A stretch of DNA of 64,000 bases, taken from contig OX235272.1 in assembly GCA_944472155.2 (NCBI GenBank), positions 10,834,354 through 10,898,353 of the forward strand. Reading direction: 5' to 3'. Below the pieces are notes generated by a model, which did not search any database, was not told the origin of the DNA, and worked only from the letters and a program-made list of their open reading frames with translations. This DNA is from Trichobilharzia szidati (taxonomy: Eukaryota > Platyhelminthes > Trematoda > Strigeidida > Schistosomatidae). The position numbers were made by a program, and so were the translations under genes. The number at the start of each line of letters is the position of its first letter. The first letter of the stretch is position 1. Below, piece by piece: positions 9,375 through 20,048 of this stretch.

Positions 9375-9510
9375 AATATTCAAGACCAAGACAGTGGACG
9401 GGATAATTTTTACTAACACGTGAAGAATATTAGTAAACCCTATGTGATTCTCTATAAATATGGGTTATCACAACGTGTACTAAGCTTTAAAGGCATAAGC
9501 CGGAAAGTCG
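9375..9510 (+). repeat. Left copy of a direct repeat flanking the 9.5-11.1 kb LINE
   Basis: It shares AGTAAACCCTAT, AAATATGGGTTATCACAAC and CTTTAAAGGCATAA with 11100-11265 in the same orientation, at roughly 75-80% identity by eye. It is too long and too diverged to be a simple TSD. It may be an LTR-like end of an older element into which, or with which, the CR1 fragment moved. Confidence 0.5.
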
Positions 9511-9546
9511 CGCGGTGGCTGCACGTGGTTTCAAAACCTTTACTAG
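9511..9546 (+). mobile_element. CR1-clade LINE fragment, 5' piece (split)
   Basis: GTGGCTGC...TTTACTAG corresponds, with a small deletion, to the CR1 copy at 57190-58490 (read on its minus strand). The LINE continues at 10552 after the inserted PLE fragment. Confidence 0.5.
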
Positions 9547-10551
9547 GACATATAAGCGAACAATATTGTTTTCAATTAGATCTTCTTCAGGCTTTACTCT
9601 AATTTACATAGATTTATATATAAAATTTTAACCAATGACGGTGATTTTGGGAATCAAATAATAATCTTAATAGTCTTAATGATAATAATAATAATAATCA
9701 TAATCATTATCGAGAGCGATAAAACGGACTTATACTGCCGCCACCCTTCGTTTGTCATTTTCCAGCCGACCAATTTTGATTGCTCAAGTGAAAGATAAGC
9801 TACCTAGTTGTGCCACTTCGATGTGTATTTATAAATTTAGTTGCTCCTGTGGAGAAAGCTATATTGGGCGAACAACTAGACAGCTGAACAAACGCATTAA
9901 TGAGCATCTTCCTTCATGGTTCGGAAAAGGTCAAATAAAATCCATACGAAGTTCTATTTTGGCTCATTTGATTGATAGCGGTCACCAAGTGGACAAAAAT
10001 AGTGCTTTCAAAGTTATCTATCGTATTCCATCGAGTCTTTCGAATGGAATCAGAAACCGTCTTTTACATTTAGCCGAAGCTATGGGAATTCGAGAGAACA
10101 ATCCTAGTCTTTGCATACAAAAGAAGTTTGTTCTACCTTTGTCTCTCCCTTGGCCTAAGTGAACTGTATTCAAAAAACCCTCCCACCCTTTCTTATTTTC
10201 CACTTCCTTTGTACTTTTATAATATTTATTTAAACTCTGATTATCGTTCCACTTCACCTTTTTAAGATATGACCCAATTTATTTAGACACTTATATACAT
10301 ATACTATCTTTGTTATTCTTATCACCTGCATAAACCTTATTATCAATATTTTGTTATCATTATAATCATCGTTATTAACTATGTTCAAAACATTTACCAC
10401 ATTATTATTATTATTAAGACTATTAAGATTATTATTTGATCCCCAAAATCACCGTCATTGGTTAAAATTTTATATATAAATCTATGTAAATTAGAGTAAA
10501 GCCTGAAGAAGATCTAATTGAAAATAATATTGTTCGCTTATATGTCTTGTT
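9547..10551 (+). mobile_element. PLE fragment with inverted ends inserted into a CR1 LINE
   Basis: The insertion is bounded by a 9-bp TSD, CTTTACTAG (9538-9546 and 10552-10560). Its two ends are near-perfect inverted repeats of about 150 bp (9547-9696 and 10401-10546). The interior encodes a PLE GIY-YIG end (9752-10162). Inverted LTR-like flanks around a 5'-truncated body are a recognised form of Penelope-like insertions. Confidence 0.75.
9752..10162 (+). pseudogene. PLE GIY-YIG endonuclease domain
   Basis: An open frame of 136 codons. CIYKFSCSCGESYIGRTTRQ carries the YIG core and the downstream Arg; KRINEHLPSW gives the conserved Arg/Glu region, and HLIDSGHQVD follows. The family's C-terminal end LCIQKKFVLPLSLPWP is also present in the copy at 55720-56215. 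The RT domain that would precede it is absent, so it is a fragment and not a full element, although this part has no stop. Confidence 0.7.
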
Positions 10552-11098
10552 CTTTACTAGGACCACCAGAGATATGCTCACCTCCTTATATACATCTCTC
10601 CTCAGGTCAAGACTGGAAAACTGTATCCAGACAGCCAGTCCTTGTAGTAAAGGGGACTCACATATTCTAGAAAGTCTTCAAAGGAAGGCAACACGTATGG
10701 TTCTCGGCAAGACTAACTTATCATACGAGGAAAGACTAGACAGTTTAAATCTCTTCTCCTTATCATATTGTAGGCAGAGAGGAAATTTAATCACAATTTT
10801 TAAAATTTTAAATAATGACTACGGACCTGACCTTTTCTCTCTTTTCCTTCCCACCAGGTCGGAAAAACTTAGAGGACATAGCAGGAGAGTTCAAAAGCCA
10901 GGAGGAAACCATATTGCTCTGGAGTACTGGTTTTCCCGCCAAGTCATAAACTATTGGAACCGACTCCCAGAAGAAGTGGTGTCTGTAACCTCAACTGATT
11001 CATTCAAGAAGGGTTTGCACAAGCAAACAAAATTACTAGAAAAGGACTGACATAGGCTTCAAGCTTTCTATCCTCAACCAATAAATCGGAATTTGAAT
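10552..11098 (+). pseudogene. CR1-clade LINE RT C-terminal region and 3' end
   Basis: An open frame at 10547-11050 encodes the region after the RT palm: LYTSLLRSRLENCIQTASP, ILESLQRKATRMVLG, SYCRQRGNLITIFKILN, VINYWNRLPEEVV. It is nearly collinear with the minus-strand copy at 57190-58490. The 3' end is CAACCAATAAATCGGAATTTGAATC. The element is 5'-truncated and interrupted at 9547-10551. Confidence 0.75.
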
Positions 11099-11099
11099 C

Positions 11100-11265
11100 T
11101 GAAGACCAAGACTGTGCATATTGGACGAGTTAAGTTGTATTAACACCTGGGCAAAGTTCAACACCTGAAGAACTTCAGTAAACCCTATAAGATTCTCCAT
11201 AAATATGGGTTATCACAACTTTTACTACACTTTAAAGGCATAAACCAGAAAGAGAGCAGAGGATG
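11100..11265 (+). repeat. Right copy of the direct repeat flanking the LINE
   Basis: This is the partner of 9375-9510: AGTAAACCCTATAAGATTCTC and AAATATGGGTTATCACAACT are recognisable. From 11266 to about 12830 I see no gene, only two short minus-strand frames (12112-12556) with no recognisable motif. Confidence 0.5.
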
Positions 11266-12829
11266 TTTGAAATTCCTTATCTGTGAATATGTTCTCAGTT
11301 AGATCATTAAACCTTACGCGACTTATCCTTTAAAGTTATCTACACGGCGGAATCCTACTTTGATAATGACTGAACTGATAATTAATATTAAGGGAGCCAA
11401 ATCACAAGGTTCTCAGATACACTAATAACGACAATTCTAGCCATATTCCTTCCAACAACATGTAGACAGTGGAATTATACCATGCAGACAGGTTTTGACT
11501 CCGAAATGATATGTCGGAGTGAAAACAAGAATGATATCAGAAAGTATCGATATCTTGATAAGTAGCTGCGCATATGATGATAGCGCTGGACACTTGAAGC
11601 TGTTTTATTCCAGGCAAGCAGTAGAGAATGCTTTTATTTGATAGAGTTGCAACATGTGCTTCACCTTTGAAATACTATAATACTCACAATGCCCAACTTT
11701 TACCTAATAAAGTTCATCTGTTATTTGCGACAATTACTTTTAAACAGGGTTCACTTTAGACAACAGGGGAATTGTTCGAAATTATATAGGGACCTAATTG
11801 GATGAAACTATCAATTCCGCGGAAGCAAATCTAGTAACGTGAAACATAAGCGATTCGGTTAACATATATATATCAATAAATGAAAAACAAACAACATGCC
11901 AAACGATAAAAACAGTAAATTAGGTGGCGAATAGTAGAAGAATATCACATCTCTACTTTATGAAAAATCTGGATGTTTCTGATAGTTTCATTTGAATTGT
12001 CGTACGTGCTAATTCCAGAATAATACCCGGAGAATTATCCGCTTGGCTCATTTATGTCTAACAATCACATAATTACCCTCTCCTAGATAAATACACATTA
12101 ATACTCACCATTCAGATCAATACGGCCTTGAGATTGAAACTAGCGGTGTGTTGACGCGCCGGCTTACAAGTTGGTGAGGTATTGGGCATGGTTATACGGG
12201 CAACTTCAGCTGGCCAGTTTGTGTGGAAAATGGCATAGAAAGTTGTTGAGCAGTTGTTTCTTCCGGTTGCTTTTTGAGTGGAAATTACTTTAATAAATTG
12301 AAGAATGCATATAGTGGTGGATTTGTGTCTGTCATATTGTTCATTGTGCAACAAACTTTATATCTTTTAGACATCCTATCCAATATCCAATATCGTTTTT
12401 ACGAGCTAGTATAAACCAATTTGATTTCTTTGTGCTCCCCTCTTGATTGTGAGGTATAGGTTCCTGATCTTCAGTAAAATTCTGCATAGCTCGTCCCGCC
12501 ACTCGACTGTCGTAGCTTTGGTTGACTCCAAAAGGAGTAGTGCTGGGATTAATCATATGTGATTTGTAGTATGAGGTGTGTTAAGACTGTTACTACTGTC
12601 AATGGAATTGATCCTTTCACCAGTAAGTCCTCCGGTATTGTCGTCAAAAGAAAAGAGATAATAATAATATATATAATTAGTGAAGTTATTCACACTAACA
12701 GACAGAAAAAGAAATAAGAAAACGTAACAACAGTCAGCTGATTAAATCTGAAGAGTAATATGAATAATATGTATATATAGATAATAATAATAGTTGTTGT
12801 TAAAGTTGTCAGAAGAGTGAGACGGGAGA

Positions 12830-13815
12830 GAATGTAAAGAAGTAAAACGACGAATTTAGTTGTCTACCCTGAATGGTGTGTGGGATTTTAAGGAGATAGG
12901 CCATTTGGACGCGGTCCTTGCATCGCTGCATGATTGTCCAGACTTCACTTAAAGGCGTCCACAGACGGTGCCATAGCTACATTTGCCGGTAAGGAATCCC
13001 AGGGACGGCAAACCCGCAGGGAAAAGAAGTGGGAGCGCACCCGACTGCTTACTCTCTGATGAGCTATCCTTCTGGGATTTCCACGAAGAAGCCTATACCT
13101 ACTCAATGGCAGAACACCTTTGTTTGGGTGATTCTGGTCATTTGTTATTTTGTAGGCAGTAATTAAATCCCCCTAAGACGACGGTAGCTAGGTGTGAATA
13201 GGCCTAATTTCTTCAGCCTTTCGTCATATGGTTTGTTTCGGAGACCAACCACTCCTTTTGTTGCCCGTCGTTGGACTCTTTCCAAGAGGTTGGCGTCTCT
13301 TCTAAACATTGGGGGTGCAATAATATTATGCACTTCAAAGTGTGGTCTGACGTGTGTTTTGTACAACCTTAGAAAGAGCTCAGGAGTGAGTGCACCTAAC
13401 TGTCTATGTGTAAAGTGTATGACCGCATATGCCCTCGCTACGTCCCCCGTGTAGTTTACGCTTGTGTCCATTTTCTCCGTTTGAACTAGACCTAATTCGC
13501 GTTCCGACGTTGTGCAGGACAAGCTTTCATTGCACAGGGTGCAACTTGCATTCTGCAGTCTACAGGTGCGTAACTTCACTACTCTGCACTTTTCAGGTTG
13601 AAAGCCATACCACTGGCCCCGCCCAGCCTTCCAGAAGGTTTAGATCTTCCTGCATCCTATTTGAAAATAAAAAACATCAGTGGTCCTAGGATAGAACCCT
13701 GCGACACTCCTGATGACGAGCTGTGCCAAGATGATCGGACTCGACTGGCCTTAGTGCAGAATTTCCTTTCAGCTAGGTAGTCCTCCAACCGTGACAAAAG
13801 CAGCTTACCTTGATA
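12830..13815 (-). pseudogene. CR1-like LINE, RT domain with internal deletion
   Basis: Read on the minus strand from 13810: LLLSRLEDYLAERKFCT, then SSGVSQGSILGPLMFFIF (RT motif B), then an abrupt switch to the downstream region: a degenerate segment, FLRLYKTHVRPHFEVHN, LLERVQRRATKGVVG, YRRLRG, and at 12840-13160 DLITAYKITND, HFFSLRVCRPWDSLP. Motif C (xADD) and its surroundings are missing, so the RT is dead. A (TAATGA)n-type simple repeat borders it at 13815-13840. Confidence 0.7.
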
Positions 13816-13840
13816 ATAATGATAATGATAATAATAATGT
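13815..13840. repeat. AT-rich simple repeat
   Basis: A run of ATAATAATGATAATGATAAT lies next to the LINE fragment. From 13840 to about 15530 I see no supported gene; weak LINE-like coding remains on the minus strand at 14730-14930 were not convincing. Confidence 0.6.
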
Positions 13841-15529
13841 ATTTCATATAAATTTACAAATTTACATGAAAATGCATGCCATTTTTACAGGCACGATCAA
13901 GTATGATATAATATCAAATCGTAGATTGTCTACAAGTTAATCGTATTTCAACTGTTAAATATTCGATACATATAATACACTCATTTTCTGAATTAGGCCG
14001 TATAGTTATTGAATTGTACAGTTGTCCTCCAGGTTGAGCGGGAAAATCGACTTCGTTCCGTTTTCATCCCGTGGTTGTAGGCATACGATAACCAACCAAT
14101 ATTGAGGTAAGTACACCTTTTACAAGGGATTGGAATCTGTTTTAGAAAAATTAAAGTGCTGAGGTGAATCATTAAATTGTAATGAAATAGGTGAGTGCAA
14201 GTATCATTAATAAATGCATTAATAAAGGAAACACCCTAGGGTAACAACATTCATTTGCAATGTATAATGCTACAGATATATCACAAACTATCATGATATC
14301 CACTTTTGGTTTTAATACAATTGTCCTCATGCCAGTTGTTTTTATTTTATACCTTTTTGTGCATTTAGTGCACAACCGTACCCTTCAGAGAGTAGGAGTA
14401 TAATAAGTAATGAAGAGCTATAAGATGTTAAGTTTAATGGAGTAAAATGAGGATCAAGTAAAGACGTTGTCAGAAAATAAATGAGATAAGACATTGTGGA
14501 GTGGTATGAAAAGATCTGACGATAGACAGCAAGTTAATTTATAAGATGCCCCATAAATCTGAGCAGATCCCACATGGTCGCATCTCAACAATAGGCTGGG
14601 TGAATGGTAAATATTTAAAGGTAGAAGCATGATCTGTCAAGGCGTTCATTGTTATCTTTTTCAAGATAAAGATTTAAGCCCTCATAAAAATCAGAAATAT
14701 CTCGAGCCTTCAAATTTTTTAATGCTGTTCCTGCAGAATGGGGCGATTCACCTTAGTGACCCCCACCATATCTACTGATCAGCTAACTCCACCCTCCCAC
14801 CTTTTATGATGTTAGGCTCTGAGACCATGATTATTATGGTTACCGCAAATATATTGCTTGGTACCAGACATGTTCGTACCCCATATTCCATCTCCCTAGC
14901 TTTCTTAATGAGTGCTTCCAATAGGTCCCCGCGTACATCTTTATGAACATATTATATATGTATGCATGCGTCCTAATGAACAGATTACTTTATAAGAAGT
15001 CAAAAACCTTGAAGAATAACAAGAATAGGTTTTGTGAATAGTGGAGCAAGATTCAGCAGAACAATATAGTTAGGGTTCAATATAGGTAGTATGAACTGAA
15101 GGTAAGGTCGGTTGGCAGGACCAAGTGTACTAAATTATCATGACAGTTTTATATATAGTAAACATTTGACATTGCAAAGTAACCTGTCTACATATATTAT
15201 AAAAAGATATTAGCAGAACCAACAAAATTTCAGCATTTGGTTAACAATACTACAGAAAGTTAGTGAGTCTTACAGGTAGCCGTAAAGTAAATCAATCTAT
15301 GTATAATAAGAGTGTAATCAGTGTTATAATTCGTATTATCAAAGAATACATTAGGCTCAAAAACTGAATGTTATAAGGGAAATAAGAGTGATAAACTAAG
15401 AGAACGTTTGCTGCGTAAGTAATCATTTTAAGTATTTTAATGATAATCTAATTTCAAGTATTTCAAGTAATTACTAAGTATTATTACGTTAGTCTAGGAA
15501 CTAGTGTACTGTCTGTAGTTAAATATTGA

Positions 15530-18425
15530 AATGTCATGGTTTCACCACTCTACCAGCAGTTGAGATCATTTAGAAGGGCTAGGGTGGACATGTTAATATG
15601 TTTTTCTAGGCTCCTTTTGAAACTGTCAGGCCTTTCACAAGATCTAATCTCAGAGGGTAGTTGGTTCCAAAGTTTGCAATATTTAATGGTGAAGAAGTTA
15701 GCTCTAGTGGTGAGCTTATGGGTGTTAACCTTGAGAAGGCAGTTATGGTTGCGTAGTCCATACGATTTAGGATTAGCCCAGGTCATAGACGAGTTACTGT
15801 TACAGTGCTTTCTTATAACTTTGAATAAGAGAAATAAATTGCACTTCACTCTCCTTAACCATAAGGGTTCTAAGTCCAGTCGAATACATCTGTCAAGGTA
15901 TTCTATTTGCTGATCATAACCTAATATGCGTTTCGTGAGGAATCTTTGGACACTTTCAACTTTTTTTCTGTCTGCTGATTTAAAGCTACTGTATAAGTGG
16001 GCACAGTATTCAAGTTTGGGGCGAACGCATATCTTATATATGGCTAATCTGGCTTCTGGGGTGTAAAAGTTGCGTAGCACAAAGCCGGTTAGACGTTTAC
16101 AATCAGATATCACCTTATTTGCATGTTCAGTAAAGGTAAGATCTGAGTATGTTACCCCGAGATCTGTGACCTTATCTGCCCGACTTATTTTGTGTCGGAG
16201 AAGGCCATGATGAACTGTGTCAAATGCCTTCTCAAAGTCTAGGAATGTTATGTATGTGAATATGAGGACCTTGTAGACTACGAGCGAATCTAACTAATGC
16301 GCTGGCTAATCTGTCCTAATCGCACGTCAACAACACAACAATAATACCACCGGGCACGCAAGACAGTAAAAGCTCTCATATCAACGTCCAGTCTTCTCTT
16401 TTATTTGTCTTGCGTGCCCGGCGGTATTATTGTTGTGTTGTTGACGTGCGATTAGGACAGATTAGCCAGTGCATTAATTAGATTCGCTCGTAGTCTACAA
16501 GGTCCTAATATTCACATACATAACAAGGAAGACCACATGAACTGGAACATTTATATCCCAGCACGTTCAATCGTCCCAAGCTGATAGTAGGTTAGTAACA
16601 CAGGATCTGCCTTTCCTAAAACCGTGTTGGGCTTCATGGAGTATACCTATGGAGGCATTCCCTGATGTGATCGTCAGTAGTACTTTATATTACTTTCGAT
16701 ACCACTGCGATTATAGCTACTGGTCCATAACTAGTGGCATTTTGCCTATACCCACCCTTGAAGATCGGAGAAAGGATCGCTCTTTTCCACTCCCTTGGCA
16801 ATTTCCCCGAATCCATTGAGTGCTGGAACAAGTCACATACGGGCCTACAGAGAGCTTCGGTGCACTGCTTCAGAACAGATGGCCTGAGGTCGTCACAACC
16901 TGGGGACTTCCCAGGTGTGAGTCGCCGTAGCTTTCTTAGTACTATTGCGGGGTTTATTTGAGGAGTAGCCGCTAGGTCTTCCTCCTGTGAAATAGTAGTG
17001 TCAACATTTTGGTCCGTAACGGTAATACCCACATCGCGGTTTGGCTGTTTGGCGGAGGCTAAAGCGAATGTCTCAGCCATCTCCAGACTAGTGGGATATT
17101 GACCGTTTGGGCCTACTAAGGAGCATGTCCCCTGGTTGGTTGGTTTTCTTTCCGACATGAATCGGTATACGTTTTCGGAGTTTGCTAGGAGTTTTTTAGC
17201 AAGGTTAGCTTGGAATGACCTCCTGTCCCTCCTGACTCTCGTGTTGGACCGGTTTCTGAGTTCCGCGTATGCGTCGTGGTCGACCTGACTTTTAGATACG
17301 CGCCACGTAGACCAAGCCTTCCGCTTTGCTTGCAGAACACATTGCGTGCCTCTCTTCAACCATGATGACTTCCTTTTGGGCTGTGTTGTGACTGAAGCGA
17401 CGGTGTCCGAGATCACTGTATGAATAATCTTTTTACCACTTCCCAGTGTTCATCCACAGATAATTCGTTCCAAGCTAAGGGCCAACCTGCGTCGGACAAG
17501 AGCCTCCGCATTTCAGCATAGTCAGCCCTGCTATAATACAGACATGGTCGTGTAGCGTCCTACTGCAAATGCACACGGAGAACGAGGTCGAAACCTATGA
17601 CTGCATGGTCACTACTTCCTAGAGGAGTCATCATCTGGACCTTTTTGACGAGTAGTTCGTCACTAGTCAGAATGTAGTCTAGTTTTGATGACTTTCAACT
17701 AGGGCCCCACCTAGTGTCGTCTCCAACATTCTCAGTCAGTCCCGTGTTTCGAATAGTTTGCAGTAGATTTCGGCTGAATTTTTCCTTAGCACACCCGGAG
17801 CCAAGGTTCAGTGATGGGGCATTGAAATATCCCGCTATGGTGATTTGGTCATAGCCCAAGTCTCGTGTCCCTGTGATAGTGCTGAGCAGTAGTTGATTGT
17901 GCTCTGCCCCACAGGTGGGTGATCGGTAGATACTACCAAGTAAGTGCTTGGTGTGGCGTACGGCGAAATGACACCATATGGAGTCTGGGAGTTCAATAAG
18001 CGGTGGGTCCGTTGCGCGCCCACATTTAAGTTGCTTTTCAAAGTTTAAAGCAACTCCCCCTCCTTCCTTATTATCCCTGTCTCTCCTGACCAGAACCATA
18101 TCACCTATATTGATTTCGTTGTCGGCGATAGTGGGGGTTAGCCACGTTTCAGTTAGAATGATCATTTTGAGTTGTAGGTGTGCTTGGAGATTTCGGAGTT
18201 GACCTATTTTTCCTCTCAGCCCCCTCACATTGCTATATAGGCAGCTGAAAGTGAGTCTCACAACCTCAGCGTGTTGTGGGGTAGTTGACGTGAAGCTGTC
18301 TACTGGTAGGGGACTTAATGTTGAGACTACAGTTTTTATGGATCGGAACACAGTTTTATGAGTTCTATGCATTATACACTGTAAAATGAAAGTGCGGTAC
18401 AATTTAGCTCAAAAATGTATTGAGA
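15530..18425 (-). pseudogene. CR1/Jockey-type LINE, nearly full ORF2 but broken
   Basis: Minus strand, in order: an AP-type endonuclease (17695-18402; YSNVRGLRGKIGQL, ILTETWLTP, RRDRDNKEGGGVAL, IYRSPT, IAGYFNAPSLN, where GDFN has become GYFN); RT fingers (16685-17440; LRRLTPGKSPGCDDL, LPREWKRAILSPIFKG); AQHGFRKGRSC (about 16590-16640); motif A FLDFEKAFDTVHHGLL (about 16195-16245); then a jump to LGVTYSDLTFTEHA; then the C-terminal region (15550-16113; YKICVRPKLEYCAHL, VESVQRFLTKRILGY). Motifs B and C are deleted, and motif A is split by a palindromic insertion at 16246-16525. Confidence 0.75.
16246..16525. mobile_element. 280-bp palindromic (foldback) element with 5-bp TSD
   Basis: Two 120-bp arms (16246-16365 and 16406-16525) are inverted copies with only a few mismatches, around a 40-bp centre. 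The direct repeats AGGAA at 16241-16245 and 16526-16530 are a clean TSD. The ends are TGTTATG...CATAACA. It interrupts RT motif A of the LINE: joining the two flanks through one TSD copy gives back an uninterrupted motif A frame. There is no coding capacity. TG...CA ends with a 5-bp TSD resemble LTR integration, but the palindromic form resembles a MITE; the class is open. Confidence 0.8.
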
Positions 18426-19590
18426 AAGCCATAACAGGAGGTAGTCAGCATCACTTCGAAACGTAGTAAGTTCTTCTTACGGACTACTGCATCCAGCGTC
18501 TCCTTACTTCACCGTAGTTGATTTAATATTACGTGAAAGCCATCTACTATGATTTCTGATGGTTCTGTCTCTCAATGGAGATGGCAGCTGTGTAAATGGG
18601 ACGCTTGCATTGTAATCCTGTCTCCATCTGTCTGACCTTATCCGGATCTGCTGAATCATCATTATCATGACTTTCGATATAGTGGAATACTGGAAACCGA
18701 AAGAGCATCAGAAGAGGGTTATCAATGGAATCCCCTGGGGTTTCAAAACGAATGGCAGCATCAAAATAACAAACCTCTTATCTCATTTAGCTTAACCACG
18801 CGATATGAATGCTCCTGGTATTTTCCAATAAAGGAACTTATTTCATATGATAATGAAGGACACCCAAGGAAACAGTAATTTCAACTTCATATGAAAGACT
18901 TAGCAAATACTATATCACTACTCATCCTACAGTGTTACACACGTAAATTATGTTCCAACTAGCTATAATAGAAGAGAAATACGGAATAACTAACTTTACA
19001 ATATTTCTAATACAAAAATGATCCTGCAACGTAAGACAAGTAAGAAGATGAGAAGTTGGCAAATGAAAAATTTGTCACAAATAAGTAGTACATAGGTAAT
19101 TTTCAGTAGTTGCTGTCTGGTATAAGTAAACATGTATCTACTTATCACAAGTTTCTCACCACAGTTACTTGAAGTAGTTAACAAATGAAGCGGCATCAAA
19201 ATAAGCCCATTATAATCATCTTATCATTAGTATTATATACAAAACCCGTAGTAATTCTTAAGTGTCATCACGTCAGTTATCGTAAGCTTTCTACTGCCAG
19301 TTCAATGGCAGAATCGGAGTGACTGAGTATTATAGGCGTGACATATTAAATGCCACAACTTAGCGCTGAATCCTCTAGTTTGCTATCTGGTTAACTGTTT
19401 TCTGTATAAAACAAATGACGTCCTGAGACTCGGTAGGTATAGAATAGACTAGAAGTAGGTCATTAACAGTATCTTCGTTTTCATTTTTTAATTATAGCTT
19501 GATTCCACACCGTATTTTGTCACAAGAATGGAATTTTCAGAATGTGATATCGGTAGCCCAAATTTTGCAGGTCGACCAATGATATCAGGC

Positions 19591-19668
19591 GTGTGTCGGC
19601 AGGTGATCGAACCCCGGACCATGTACATGGTCGGCGAGAATCCCAACCGCTATGCTACCGGCGCACAA
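19591..19668 (-). repeat. tRNA-like SINE head in leader X (unit A)
   Basis: The minus strand reads GTGCGCCGGTAGCATAGCGG (A-box-like), CTCGCCGACCATG, and B box GGGGTTCGATCA (19604-19615). It belongs to the same family as the SINE at 5930-6176 (shared CTCGCCGACCA). The T-stem does not pair properly, so it is not a tRNA gene. It points away from the LINE and is repeated in units B, C and D. Confidence 0.6.
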
Positions 19669-20048
19669 ATCAACTGCGGCTACAAAACACATCACAGTAT
19701 TAGAACAGTAAACTACGACATCAAGACACGACATTATGTGGCATAGATATCTGGGAAGCCAGTTAGTAAGGCTGCCCTAACGAACTTAAACTCGCTTCCA
19801 ATTGGCTTCGACTAAATACAACGCTCACAACGCTGCCAAACCTGAGCTTCAGCCATATTACCTGCTGACTCCTTATCCTGACGCACGTCACCTGGTGACC
19901 AGACTGCCCCTACATCCGTAGCGGTACGTCGAACGTTTGCGTTACATTTTTGCGTGATTCGTTACATAAAACTTATCTTGTTGTAATACTTGCACAAGTC
20001 CTCTACTACTTCCATACCTATAACTATTAACTCTCATATCAAATAGTT

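Noticed and set aside
12112..12556. Two adjacent minus-strand frames as one broken gene
   Set aside because: No recognisable motif, and the intervening sequence does not give a consistent frame.
16734..18202. Plus-strand frames of 74-75 codons
   Set aside because: Antisense to the minus-strand LINE endonuclease/RT coding region.
19528..19746. 72-codon ORF upstream of each LINE ORF1 (also at 26350, 33173, 39995)
   Set aside because: It runs antisense through the tRNA-like SINE head and has no protein motif; it recurs only because the unit is repeated.
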